From the NCBI RefSeq assembly GCF_001540865.1, contig NC_033623.1, forward strand, positions 7,290,503-7,354,502: a DNA stretch of 64,000 nt, written 5' to 3'. The translations under genes were made by a program, and so were the position numbers. A model generated the notes under the pieces. That model saw only the letters and a program-made list of their open reading frames with translations. It was not told the DNA's origin and did not search any database. This DNA is from Ananas comosus. Lineage: Eukaryota; Streptophyta; Magnoliopsida; Poales; Bromeliaceae. Of the stretch, positions 20,908 through 31,798 are shown in pieces; the stretch's first letter is position 1; the number at the start of each line of letters is the position of its first letter.

Positions 20908-22556
20908 CGAACACAGTTACACCCTCTGGTAGCATGACCGAGATTGCATGACCTATCACACCTCTCAGTTGTGCAAGGCACTGCTACTGGGCTGGTAGGT
21001 GACCAAGCCCAAACAGAACATCAACCATATGCAGTGCTCAAAGATCAACTGCACAAGTACCACATGGGAACTACCCAGGCCACACCACTAGTCGAAGATG
21101 ACCACAACTCAAGCCTTTCCACACGACAACCTATAAAGATTATCTCGCAGAAAATACAATCCTAATACTCCCAAGAAGGATAGTGCACTTCGTCCAAACT
21201 TTCAACACTACATCTGCAGCCAACGTACTCATAAAAAAAAGGCGAATTACCCGTGGATCCATCGCCAACAACAAGTTGGAGAAGTGACACGAGAACCAAA
21301 CCAACCGTTACATCTATATCGCACCAGAGTGCACCGAAACACCATCAAAACCTCGACTTTGCAAGCTGATTTTCGAAGCTAGACTAGCCTTTGAGCCTAC
21401 TCCCTAGGAGTCCTACGGCTCACCACAACAGTAGACGATAGCCCGCGACATAAAGTCGCCACACGCACAAGCCAATGCGATTAAAATAAGATTCCCAAAC
21501 TTCACCTAACCAGCTGCTAACCCTCCGAGATCCTCAAGTAACCCTATAGAGTAGCTCGTGACATGCCAAAAGCCCACCGATCCCACAACACATCAATCAA
21601 GGTGTTAGGGTAGCCGCACATGATTTGTGCACCACAAGGACCCGCACCAAAACCCCGTCCCAAAGCATTCTCAAAACACGCCTACCAGACATGTGAATCG
21701 GCAAATAGTCAAAGCACCTGCACTGATAATTCAGAAAGTGACAACCTCACCGTACAATCCACGTGCACAACTTGACTAGGACATAATTAACGAGTCAGGC
21801 GAACCCACTCAAAAATACTAGCGCTGACCATACCGTCCCGCATGAGACTATACTAAGTCCTACCATAACCTGGATCCGTCTCCCAACCCTAATATCGGGA
21901 GTAATGCCACCGAAGCTAGGCGGAACAAATCTCACCAACTCGTAGCATCTGCTCCAAAACTGGGTTCGCTCCTCCCTCCGTGACACTATGCCACCAATAA
22001 AGAATAGGGGGATGGGGTAGGCGTCATAGCCCTATTCAACAAGCCTGGGAAGAGCATTACCCATATCGCAGCCACACAAGCGGCTGGTAACGAAGCCTAG
22101 GGCTACACTTTAGCAGCTCTCACAGTAGCAGCAGTCGAAACTGCTCTAAACACCGTCTCTACGAAGATGCTCACAGTAGCACTCGTGCTCTATGTAGGGC
22201 GTGTGGCTTGGACACCAGCAGCCGAGATGATCGTCTAGGCCCAAAAAGTAATATCACCTGGCCCCTCAAGACCTCATCTGACGGGAGTGGCTCCACCCGG
22301 TGAACATCACCCCACCACTAGATGTCTTTATTGGTACACCGCCACCAGTTCCAGCTAAGACACAAGTCTGTGCGGAAATCATAACACACACGGAATAAAA
22401 ACCATTCACCTCGAGACTAATAAAGCTCGACCAGAACATCGGAACTCAATCCCAATAATCCCGTACTAGCGCACCTATACATCTTAGATCTTCCTATGGG
22501 TCAACCTAACCAGTGGTTCAATTAAACATCTGTGCGTGAATGTGTAGTTGCAGCTT
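20908..22556 (-). pseudogene. Degenerate gypsy internal region
   Basis: The PBS and LTR at its right edge show that this is the leader and gag side of a minus-strand element. No frame exceeds about 65 codons and I recognise no capsid, zinc knuckle or pol motif. A 63-codon minus frame at 21795-21986 (M-S-R-R-E-E-R-T-Q-F-W) may be a remnant of gag but I cannot show it. The left side is cut by LTR D at 20907. Confidence 0.4.
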
Positions 22557-22569
22557 TGCTCTGATACCA
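22557..22569 (-). other. Primer-binding site, family D-like gypsy
   Basis: TGGTATCAGAGCA on the minus strand, eight bases from an LTR boundary TGTCACGTCCCGG at 22578. Confidence 0.88.
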
Positions 22570-22577
22570 TCTTAATC

Positions 22578-24071
22578 TGTCACGTCCCGGGGCCTCTTTT
22601 GTAAAGCTTTTTTTAAAGAAAAGTCCAGTTCGAAAGTAAAGCTAGCGAAAAATGTCTCTATTTTTTTTTTTTTGAAATACAACTTGCCATTGGATAGAAC
22701 AGACCCGCCACAAATACAGGTTTTTTCTTGTCCGTCCAGACAGAATCTTCCTTGTATTTTCACGGCGTACCACTACACAAGTTGTTGCAACACTAACATT
22801 CAATCACACAAACAACATTCATAATGCAGATGCTTACGATAATCAATCAATTAGCAATCCTTGCGATGGTGCATGCTCTAAGCACTCCGTAGGCGAAGGA
22901 TGGTGCAAATGCACATTACAACAATCAACTCTATCATTTACAAATGTTTTCCGCCCGGAAACTATATTTTGAAATACTAAGAATCGATAAAATCGTAAAA
23001 TCATTTGAAAACTGTCTCCCACACGAAAACACATTTTTCGAAAACACCGACTACCTCGAGGGGTAGAAAACCACGTACGATAAAACCGAAATAATATATC
23101 ACCAGGAATCCCAAAAGAATTACTACTTCAAATACTTGTAATTAAAAGATCATCCACAACATAGACTATTCATGGATTGACAATCAAGCACACAGATAAC
23201 TGAATCACAATTTCTAATTTATTAACCATAAATGAAATGGGTCAAATCGAGAAAACCATAACCAATATAGATATGTTGGGACCTCTAGAGCTCGCTATCT
23301 ATCGCATCTCATGCACCGTCCCGACTCCTACTATCGAGATCACCTAAAAGAGAGGGGTGAGAAACCAATAAGGGTCTCCCAATGGGTACTTCAAGCCAAC
23401 GAGGGCGAGTATACTCACAGGCGAGAGAAAAACAATTGAGATAGATAGGTAATCATGTACAATTCAATAAAGAAACACAGATAAGAACAACAATAAGCAC
23501 CTACCGCTATTGTAAACAATAGACATATGCATCAACTATAAAAGAACTGGTATCCAAACACCTCGCCATATAGGTCTAAAGACCGCAGGTAGTGTCGCAG
23601 TATACTCATCCACCTGACACAAAACCCTAGCTAGCACCTTGCATGGGCCCACGGGTCGCAGAGACGGCGATTTTTTCGGGAAAGAACGCCTACGCAATGG
23701 CCAAACCGCTGGTGTACGTGATGTGCTACATGAGCCGTGATGATCGATGCGAAATGCTCAGTAGTCAATTAAGGCCGCATATAGCCAAGAGTAAATACCA
23801 ACATCTATCCAAACTAGATCATCGGATCGGCGAGCCAATCAGCAACGAACAATCAGGTCTCTCAGATAAAGATCATGCGATAAATCCAACACCTATCTAC
23901 TACAAATATGTGAACGAGCAGAAGTAGAGCAGAAAAACTAGAAATCTACTGGTAAATGCTCATCAATAGTATGAAAAATAATGAAAAAGAGTGAGGGAAG
24001 AGTATCACCGAGCTAGAACTACTGTACCGACTCCAGATCGAAGCACCTACCTGAAATCGAAACACCGTCTA
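22578..24071 (-). mobile_element. D-like gypsy 5' LTR, partial
   Basis: Begins TGTCACGTCCCGGGG and contains, on the minus strand, a CCCATTGGGAGACC...GGTTTCTCACCCCTC block comparable to the hairpin of the other LTRs. About 1.5 kb is kept; the U3 end is missing where LTR E starts at 24072. No promoter is visible. Confidence 0.6.
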
Positions 24072-24517
24072 TGTAACATACCGAATCCCCAATAAGTTGT
24101 ACCGAACTTCAGTCAAATTGACCGAAGTGTGGTGATGGACGACTTAGTGAGGTTCGTTAATCATTTCGAGTGTTTCAGGAGACATTAGAATAGTTGTTGG
24201 GACCTTGGAGAGCAAGCTAGGAAATTCCAAGCAATGTTGTGCTGGAAATGCTCTCGGGGTCCGGACCCTGAGTGCAAGGTCCGGACCTCATACGCGTGAA
24301 AGGTCAGAGTTGGTCAAACTCTGTTATTTGAGGGGGCTTGGTGTAAATGTGCAAGTGGGAAACCTTATATGAGGTTGCTATGTGGTTCTCCCTTTCATTT
24401 CCCTCACACCACCAATCTAAGAGAAAAGTTCTCTCTCTCTAGAAGCTTCTCTCACTCTCCTCTCTCTCTCCCTTTCCCTCTTTCTCTCTAGGGTTTGCTC
24501 CAAGAGTGGAGTTTGGT
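24072..24517 (+). mobile_element. LTR E, 5' (U3/R) fragment
   Basis: Begins TGTAACATACCGAATCC, matching the start of the solo LTR E at 30782 (TATAGCATACCGAACTCC). It carries two CCGG palindromes: GGGTCCGGACCC at 24257-24268 and GGTCCGGACC at 24278-24287. A TATA box CTTATATGAGG is at 24364-24374 and a CT-rich leader follows. It is interrupted at 24518 by LTR A. Confidence 0.6.
24257..24374 (+). promoter_or_regulatory. LTR E promoter with GGTCCGGACC palindromes
   Basis: Two CCGG-centred palindromes, ten bases apart, with the TATA box about 77 bp downstream. A third palindrome type in the same promoter position as GTACCGGTAC and GAGACCGGTCTC. Confidence 0.55.
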
Positions 24518-24714
24518 TGTGACGCACTGGACCTTTGCAAATTGCGAGGTTCGAGTGTTTGATCTGTGTGACGAGCCATCTCAGACTTTCTGAAGGGTCG
24601 TAGACAGTGTTCCGACCCATGGTTCGAGTCCCGAGAATTGTGGTTTGAAACAGTGTACCAAAACCCGAAAAATCAGATTTTGGTTAGCTCTCGGGTTGCC
24701 TTCTGAGGGCTGTG

Positions 24715-24904
24715 TACCGGTACGGGAGTGATGGCTGTACCGGTACAGCCATCGACTTTGGCCGCTTCTCAGCCAACCCGAGGCTCGGGCTGGGCATTTC
24801 CGTAGAGGGTGTACCGGTACGCGGGCCCGTGTACCGGTACGCAGTGCAGTGTTTGAACTGTTCGAAACTGCAGGGGGTTTTTCGCATTTGTGGACTTTTA
24901 TATG
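24715..24904 (+). promoter_or_regulatory. LTR A promoter with four GTACCGGTAC palindromes
   Basis: GTACCGGTAC at 24715-24724, 24738-24747, 24811-24820 and 24831-24840; TATA box TTTTATATG at 24896-24904, 57 bp after the last. The second is the centre of a 24-bp perfect palindrome (24731-24754). Confidence 0.68.
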
Positions 24905-25148
24905 TGTCCCCACGCCCCATGGAGCTCTCCCTGAGCTGGAAACCGTGGAGAAGCAAGGTAGGGAGAACCTCTTCTCCTCCCTTTGGTTTTGATCACCTTT
25001 TTGCTTGGGTTTTGATGGTTTTTCCCTCTCTTTTGCATTTTGGAGCTATTTCCACCATTGTTGAAGCTTGGAGCTTAGGTTTGGAGCTTGATTGAGGGAT
25101 TATTCTTGAAGTTTGAGAACTTTGAGCTTGGTTTGAAGCTTCTAAGAG

Positions 25149-26591
25149 GTAAGAGACAAGATCCTTTCCTCTAGATTTAGTTTTTGTTGGATTTTACTAG
25201 ATCAAACCCTAGATTTTGGATTTTAGGGTTAAATTTGGGGATTTTCGTTTTGAGGGCTTTTGTATCAAATTGATGGGTTTAGAACCTTTGTTTAGGTTAG
25301 ATTGGAAGGACTCTAGCTCCCATTTGGAGATTGTGAGAGCTTCCTTCGCAATCGGTGAGTTTTCGTCTACCCTAGCCCTATATGCTTAATGATTGAGCTT
25401 AGCGTCGTTTGTTTTGACTAGATGACACTTGTTCTTGTACCTCTAAGGTACTAGGAGACTAGAGGACACCCTCGTTGGAGCGCACGAGGAGTTTCGTTGT
25501 CATCGGTGGGTTTGGCTTCCTTGAAATCGGAGGAAATTCCTCCTAAGTGGTTATATGCTTTCATTCTCTTCGAATTCATGCATATTCATGTTTAGTAGCA
25601 TTTATGGGAGTTTTGAATGCTTAGAACTCATATGTTATGCATCATGAAAGTTACTCTATATAGTAGAGAGGCAAGTGAGCTTTGTTAATATGCATGCGAC
25701 GAATACTCTATGAGATGATAGGAAATAAAGTTTCATTCTTCGATTTTGACTAGAAATTATAAGTTCTTGAACTTATTATCCATGTTGGGACAAAATGAGC
25801 CATAGTGTCATAAAGAGGCACTTGGACTAGAGAATTATTAAACTGCAACATAGAGACTTGATAATAGGCCACATTGACATCAACTATATTCCATATTTGA
25901 GATATGATGAAATAGTGACTTGGCCACGAGGACATTTGCTATATACCATGTTACTGAACATGAGAATTTGGTACTTGCGATTGATCGTTTGATTACTTGC
26001 CATTGTGCTCATTCGCACATGCTTGTGAGGGTCGCTCCCTACAAGCCGGCACTCCGGAGATGGCCATCGCGATACATATTCGCCGTGCGGGATTGGGCGC
26101 CGAAGTGGATTGCCCTGGGCCAGGCTCACTCCTAGGGTGGGGGTGTTGACTACCACGGGGCCATTAGGCTCGGCACCGGCCAGACAGCCTACGGGTGGGT
26201 CTCAGGGCCATAGACAGCCTTCGGGTGGGTCTCTTCAGATTTGACTTGAGTATTCATCATGACATGTGGACAGATGATGACTTAGAGTATTATTTGGACA
26301 TTGACTAGAATAGTAAACAACGGAACTTTACTATTTCGCATTGTGAACATTATGATAGTTGGAGACTTTTACTTCATGCATAGTTGTTTCATACTTATGC
26401 TATTTATGCTAAGTAGAGATATCATGTTGTATTAAGTTACATTTTTACTTGCCTTTCATTTTCCTACAGTTATAGTCACTGACATCTATTGTAGCTTTGG
26501 GCCTTGTGGTGCATTCACTGAAGTCAGTAATTGCCCACTGGGAACTATTCTTAATAGTTCTCATGCCCCTGTTTCTATGTTTCCTTTTCAG
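25149..26591 (+). other. Candidate intron inside LTR A
   Basis: Donor AAGAG/GTAAGAG at 25149 and acceptor GTTTCCTTTTCAG/AGCC ending at 26591 enclose 1443 bp. The hairpin GAACTATTCTTAATAGTTC (26542-26560) with CTCATGCC lies about 30 bases before the acceptor. The same layout recurs in other LTRs. Confidence 0.45.
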
Positions 26592-26968
26592 AGCCTTCGG
26601 CACCGGCGGAGGCACGGGATCGCGGCAAGGGGATCGCGTAGCTAGCTAGCGAGGAGCGGTACTTTGCCTAGGTGGTTTACTCTTTCCTTTGTAGTTTAGA
26701 GAGAGAGAGATTTTTGTATTCCTGTATAGAGACCACCTATGTATCTACCTTTAGCACTTGTTATGGGATTCCTATTGTATTTACTTTATGTTTTACTTAG
26801 TGGATTTACAGTTTTATCCTTATTCCTTGTTGTAGCATTTAGACATTTATTATGCTCTGATACTCCTAGATGTCTCTTATTACTGCTTTTATTATTGTTA
26901 TTTTTAGACGCCTTATATGTTGTAGGGCACGCGCCGGGCGGGCTTCCGCTGGGTCCCGGGGCGTGACA

Positions 26969-27429
26969 CCGGTCCTGCGCTGGGAGAGACCAGTTCCCGA
27001 ACGCTGGTTTTTCGGGTTCGCAGCGAGAGACCGGTCCCAGCTGGGGAGAGACCGGTCCCTCTGGGCGAAAACTACCCAGTCCGGGCTGTTGCAATTTTGG
27101 ATTTTTGAGGGGCCTGGTTGGATTTTGTTATATTAGAGGGTCTATATGACCCCTCCACCCTCTCTCTTTCTCATTTCTCTCCTCACACTCCCTCCATACC
27201 CTTGTTAGAGAGAGAAGAAGGAGGAGAAGAAGAAGGAGAAGGAGGGAAGAAGAAGAAGATTTGGAGCTACTAGTGGACTTGGAGCATCTTCCTCACCCTC
27301 TCATCTTCCTTGGTGCTTGAAGGCTTGGACTTGGAGCTTGCAAAGGGGAAGATCTTCATCCTTTGAGCTTGGATTGGCGCTTCTTAGAGGTTGGTAGCCC
27401 TTTCTCTCCATCTAGACCTTGGATTTGAG
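26969..27429 (+). mobile_element. LTR A fragment, GACCGGTC subtype
   Basis: Starts inside a GACCGGTC array, passes a TATA-like TCTATATGAC (27141-27150), a CT/GA-rich leader and a GAGGTTGGTAG donor-like site near 27388, and stops at the N at 27430. It corresponds to the promoter half of the LTR at 36981-39610, in reverse orientation. Confidence 0.65.
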
Positions 27430-27430
27430 N
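27430..27430. other. Single N at a join between LTR pieces
   Basis: The sequence jumps from the 5' part of one LTR A to a point about 1 kb further along another; about 600-700 bp of LTR would normally lie between. Confidence 0.65.
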
Positions 27431-28465
27431 AATTATTAAACTGCAACATAGAGACTTGATAATAGGCCACATTGACATCAACTATATTCCATATTTGAGA
27501 TATGATGAAATAGTGACTTGGCCACGAGGACATTTGCTATATACCATGTTACTGAACATGAGAATTTGGTACTTGCGATTGATCGTTTGATTACTTGCCA
27601 TTGTGCTCATTCGCACATGCTTGTGAGGGTCGCTCCCTACAAGCCGGCACTCCGGAGATGGCCATCGCGATACATATTCGCCGTGCGGGATTGGGCGCCG
27701 AAGTGGATTGCCGTGGGCCAGGCTCACTCCTAGGGTGGGGGTGTTGACTACCACGGGGCCATTAGGCTCGGCACCGGCCAAACAGCCTTCGGGTGGGTCT
27801 CAGGGCCATAGACAGCCTTCGGGTGGGTCTCTTCAGATTTGACTTGAGCATTCATCATGACATGTGGACAGATTCTGACTTAGAGTATTACTTGGACTTT
27901 GACTAGAATAGTAAACAACGGAACTTTACTATTTCGCATTGTGAACATTGTAATAGTTGGAGACTTTCACTTCATGCATAGTTGCTTCATACTTATGCTA
28001 TTTATGCTAAGTAGAGATATCATGTTGTAGTAAGTTACATTTTTACTTGCCTTTCATTTTCCTACATTTATCGTCACTGACATCTATTGTAGCTTTGGGC
28101 CTTGTGGTGCATTCACTGAAGTCAGTAATTGCCCACTGGGAACTATTCTTAATAGTTCTCACGCCCCTGTTTCTATGTTTCCTTTTCAGAGCCTTCGGCG
28201 CCGGCGGAGGCACGGGATCGCGGCAAGGGTGTCGCGTAGCTAGCTCGCGGAGAGTTTCTTTGCCTAGGTGGTTTACTTCTCCGTTTTATATTTTGAGAAG
28301 CGTGAGGCTTTTGTACCCTGTATAGAGAGACCACCTTGTACTCCTTTTAGCACTTGTTATGGGATTCCTATTGTACTTACTTTATGTCTTATTTAGTGAA
28401 TTTACAGTTTTATCCTTATTCCTTGTTGTAGCATTTAGACATTTATTATGCTCTGATACTCATAG
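27431..28465 (+). mobile_element. LTR A fragment duplicating 25833-26869
   Basis: Nearly identical to 25833-26640, with a handful of substitutions. It is strongly diverged in the stretch after the CGCGTAGCTAGC motif, then close again to the CTCTGATACT motif. It is cut at 28465 where LTR B sequence starts. Confidence 0.7.
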
Positions 28466-29301
28466 GTAGTCTGATATGCTTGAGGGTGGTCGCTCCACCT
28501 TAAGCGGTGCTCTCTGGAGTGGTCACCAACTGGGTTGTAGCGGAATTCTCCCCAGCAGACGGTCCTGTCGGGTTGTAGTGGATTCGATAGAATGGGATTT
28601 GGTTTGGTGAGTTGGGGTTAACCATGAGTTAACCAAGATGATTGGGTAAAAGCCAAGGTAAATATGAGAGACATGCATCATGAGCATATTAATTGTTGTT
28701 CAGTTCTTGTACAGGCATTGTAGTAGCATAGTATGGTTTGTTATCTATCTCTTCTTTTCCTACATATGCCTGAGTAGACCTAGTGGGTGAGTCGGCGGGG
28801 TCGGCAGCCGAACCCACTGGGAACTTTCATTAGTTCTCACACCACTAACCTTGCAGATCCTAGCATGAGCGGGGCGGTCGAGGATCGCGGCAAGGACATC
28901 GCGCCCTAGGTAGAGGCTTCTCGAGTATAGTTGTACTCTATTTGCTTCATCTTTTGTATTTGATGAAAAATGTGATGAAATGGATATGTATAAATGATGT
29001 AAATGATATATGTTTTGTTGAAGGACATGTGATGTATCTAGAAAAAAAAAAGAATGTAAATACGTGGAACGCTTGTATTTGGTTAAATGTAATCAAGATA
29101 CATGTATGAATGGAATAGTAGTAGTACTTTTACTAGCTTGTGGTTGCTTGCCCTCGTGCAAGCTATGTATACTCGAATTTTATCCTTGTTTGAATTGCTA
29201 TACATGTTGTGTGGAGCCTTGGGCGGACAAGGGAGGTTCTGTCCGTTCGGCGTCTGTTGACGTGCCCGAACGGACCAAATTGGCGGTCATGGGGAGTGAC
29301 A
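28466..29301 (+). mobile_element. LTR B, 3' part, second copy
   Basis: Ends GGTCATGGGGAGTGACA at 29301. Shares with 4374-4974 the GACCTAGTGGG..GTCGGC..GCCGA block, the ACTGGGAACTTTCATTAGTTCTCAC hairpin-type segment in reduced form, an acceptor (AG 28855-28856) and the terminal GGCGGACAAGGGAGG...GTCCGTTCGGC segment. No PBS follows. Confidence 0.6.
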
Positions 29302-30781
29302 ATCTAATGCTCAAGGCGTGCTGGGATGTTGACTGGAGCTATGAAAGACTCACCGAGTCAAGATCCACCAGGTCGACTCCCAAAACACTAAACCTACAAC
29401 CCCGAAACTGTCCAGAGTTCCAAAAAGTCCACCGAAATACTTTCGATTACCACAGAGTGTTTCGAAAGATACCATAGTACAAATCTAGTCACCTGCTGTC
29501 CCGAAACGCGCCAACATAGGTGTTCGGATAGCAAACACAAGCCCAAGAAATACAGATACACCATAATGCACTTAATGCCATTTCGGATTTTCGAAATTGT
29601 TATTTTTAGCGCTAGAACCCTCTATCGCTCGCTCGTTGTCTTCGAAAACTCGAGACAGCGAGTGTAACCAGCCAATGAGGCTCCACGACAAACCTGGGGT
29701 GATAACACTACTAACAAGTGGACCCCCACAACGGTTATCGCGTTCCACTTACAGTTTTGTCGAAAAATGCTTCGGAAATCAACTCTAATTCCGCGAAGGC
29801 ATCGGGAGCTTGGACAACCAGTCTAGAGGGTCACATCAAGTGGCCTCGCGCTGCCCAAACAACCTCCGCTATCACAATTATAGAAAGGCCCCTAAACAAA
29901 AGATATAAAGCTAAAATACACATTAAAAAGGGCCGATAGAGCACACCGTGCGTCTGCAAGACCAACCGAGGGCACCGGTGGATAGGTCTTGACGAAGCAA
30001 AGCCCGTGCTCGTTATCCCGGGCAAAAAAAAAAAGCTGAGGAAAGCTCTGAGGCCAAGATTACTATAATTAACTAAAGGCTTCGGGAGCGACAATGCAAA
30101 TACAGCAAGTCGCAGCTCCTTCAACAGAAATCGAGATAAGCATAGTGATCAGCGACGACTCTAGGTCACCATGCTCACTTTCCAGAGAGTCGGGGAGTTC
30201 CCGGATGACAGATACAGTGAGTAGGGTAAAAACCACCTAATTTCGAGCCAGCAGAGAGCATCAAGCTCCGGCCTGCTGCCGGCAGCACAGCGGCATGCGC
30301 AGCCGCGGGTATGGAGGGGAAGGGGAGTGTGGTCCTCATCTTGGCCGGCGACGGGGAGCAGCGGCGGCGGCGCTGGGAGGAGCTTGGTCTACCCAAGCTA
30401 GGGCTCAACCTAGGATGCGTTTCCTAGTGACGACGGCGGCCGGGGAGGTAAGCAGCGGCAGTGGCGCGTCCCCATGACCGGAGGGAGGCGGCGGCGCTGC
30501 TAAGGGCCGACGGCGGCGGCGGCGCTGTAAAGAGGTGGAGCCGCCACTGCCAGGGATAGCCCCGAGATGGCTATAGAGCCTGCGGCGGCGCTCAGCGGTA
30601 ACGGGGCTACCGGGGAAGGGGGGAGGATCAGAGCCTTGTGCTGCCGAAGGTGAGGTCCGTAGGGTGCTGCTCCCCTTCTTAGGTAGCCCGAGCCGAAGGA
30701 AAAAAGGAGAGGGAGAGAAAAACTTGAGAGAGAGGGAAAGAGGGCTATGGCCGTGGTTTGGTTGGTCGAAGGAGGATCATC
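29302..30781. other. Unassigned repeat-like DNA, host of the solo LTR E
   Basis: No protein motif is recognised. From about 30280 to 30640 the sequence is rich in GGCGGC and gives short Ala/Gly-rich frames with no family match. This is the target sequence broken by LTR E insertion (TSD TCATC) and continues at 39700. It is probably an older LTR or leader, but I cannot identify it. Confidence 0.35.
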
Positions 30782-30952
30782 TATAGCATACCGAACTCCT
30801 AAAGTTGTGAAATTTTGGTGGGAACTAGCTTAAAAAGCTATTAAATAAGTTTCAGCGAAGTTTGGAGAGCATTTGAGTGTTTTCGAAGCAAACTAGACTT
30901 GAAAACGGGCTCCAAAAGTTGAAATTTGCATAAGTTGCAGAATTTGTACTGT

Positions 30953-31088
30953 GTACCGGTGATGGAAACTGGGTACCAGTACTGGACTGGGCTGGTACCG
31001 GTGACGCGAGCGTGAGTACCGGTACGCAGCCTCCCAGAACGCTATTTTGAAGAGTAAAAGTGTAATTTCAGTTGGGGGCTTATATAAG
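30953..31088 (+). promoter_or_regulatory. LTR E promoter with GTACCGGT motifs
   Basis: GTACCGGT at 30953, GTACCAGTAC at 30973-30982, GTACCGGT at 30995 and a perfect GTACCGGTAC at 31016-31025; TATA box TATATAAGG at 31081-31089, 56 bp downstream. A purine/pyrimidine-rich leader follows. Confidence 0.65.
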
Positions 31089-31798
31089 GGGGCCCCCAGC
31101 CCCTTCCCTCTGCAGAATGCACGCCCACACACAGGGAGAGACAGTGAGGGAGTGGGAGGAGCTCATCTCTCTTCCATTCTTCTTCTTCTTCTTCGACTCG
31201 GAGATCGCGGTGGAGATCGAGCTCGGGAACTCGTACGGAGCGGTGGTTCGAGCTCTCGGACGCTTGGTGGCTCGGTGTGCTTTCGACTCGAGCTTCATAA
31301 ATGGGTTCAAAGGTTAGGGTTTGTCTGAAATCCCTTGAAATGAGGTTCTAATGAACCCTAGATGATTCTAAACTAGGTTAATCATGGTTTCTCCATGTGT
31401 TTTGGGTGTTTTGGAGAAATAGAAAACCTAGGGTTATGAATTGGAGATTTTAGGGTTGAGCTAGGGTTTTGGATTTAAATCTTCTAAATAGATTCTAGCA
31501 AACCCTAGGCTAATCTGAACTACAAATGGTAAAGATTAGCAAGTGGATTAGGGTTTTGCCAAGGTTTGGAAAACCCTAGGCTAAAAACAGGGGTTTCTTG
31601 GTGGAGGGTTCTAAAAATATTTTAACCCTTTGGAAACCTAATTGGGGGTTAGGAAATCATATGAGGCTCTTTGATTTCAAGTAGAGAGATCATTTAGTGG
31701 TTCAAGAATGGTAACGAAGGATTTTTTGTATAGGGCAAGGAGAGCTTGGGAGAAAGCTTGGAAGTCCAAGTAGTTGGCCTAATTGCAAATGACTACAA

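Larger units (their letters stand above)
24518..26968 (+). mobile_element. Complete LTR A, plus orientation
   Basis: 2451 bp from TGTGACGCACTGGACC to GGGTCCCGGGGCGTGACA. Neither PBS nor internal region adjoins it. Flanks are TTGGT (left) and CCGGT (right), compatible with a TSD only if two C-to-T changes occurred, so the TSD is doubtful. It is the best-preserved copy for mapping the LTR: palindromes 24715-24840, TATA 24896-24904, donor 25149, hairpin 26542-26560, acceptor 26591. Confidence 0.82.

Noticed and set aside
24513..26973. TTGGT/CCGGT as target duplication of the LTR A at 24518
   Set aside because: Only three of five bases match and the two flanks belong to different elements (LTR E left, LTR A right), so a rearrangement is more likely.
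30280..30640. GGCGGC-rich stretch as a CpG-island promoter of a host gene
   Set aside because: No downstream coding exon exists; the area is broken by an LTR insertion and resembles an old repeat leader.
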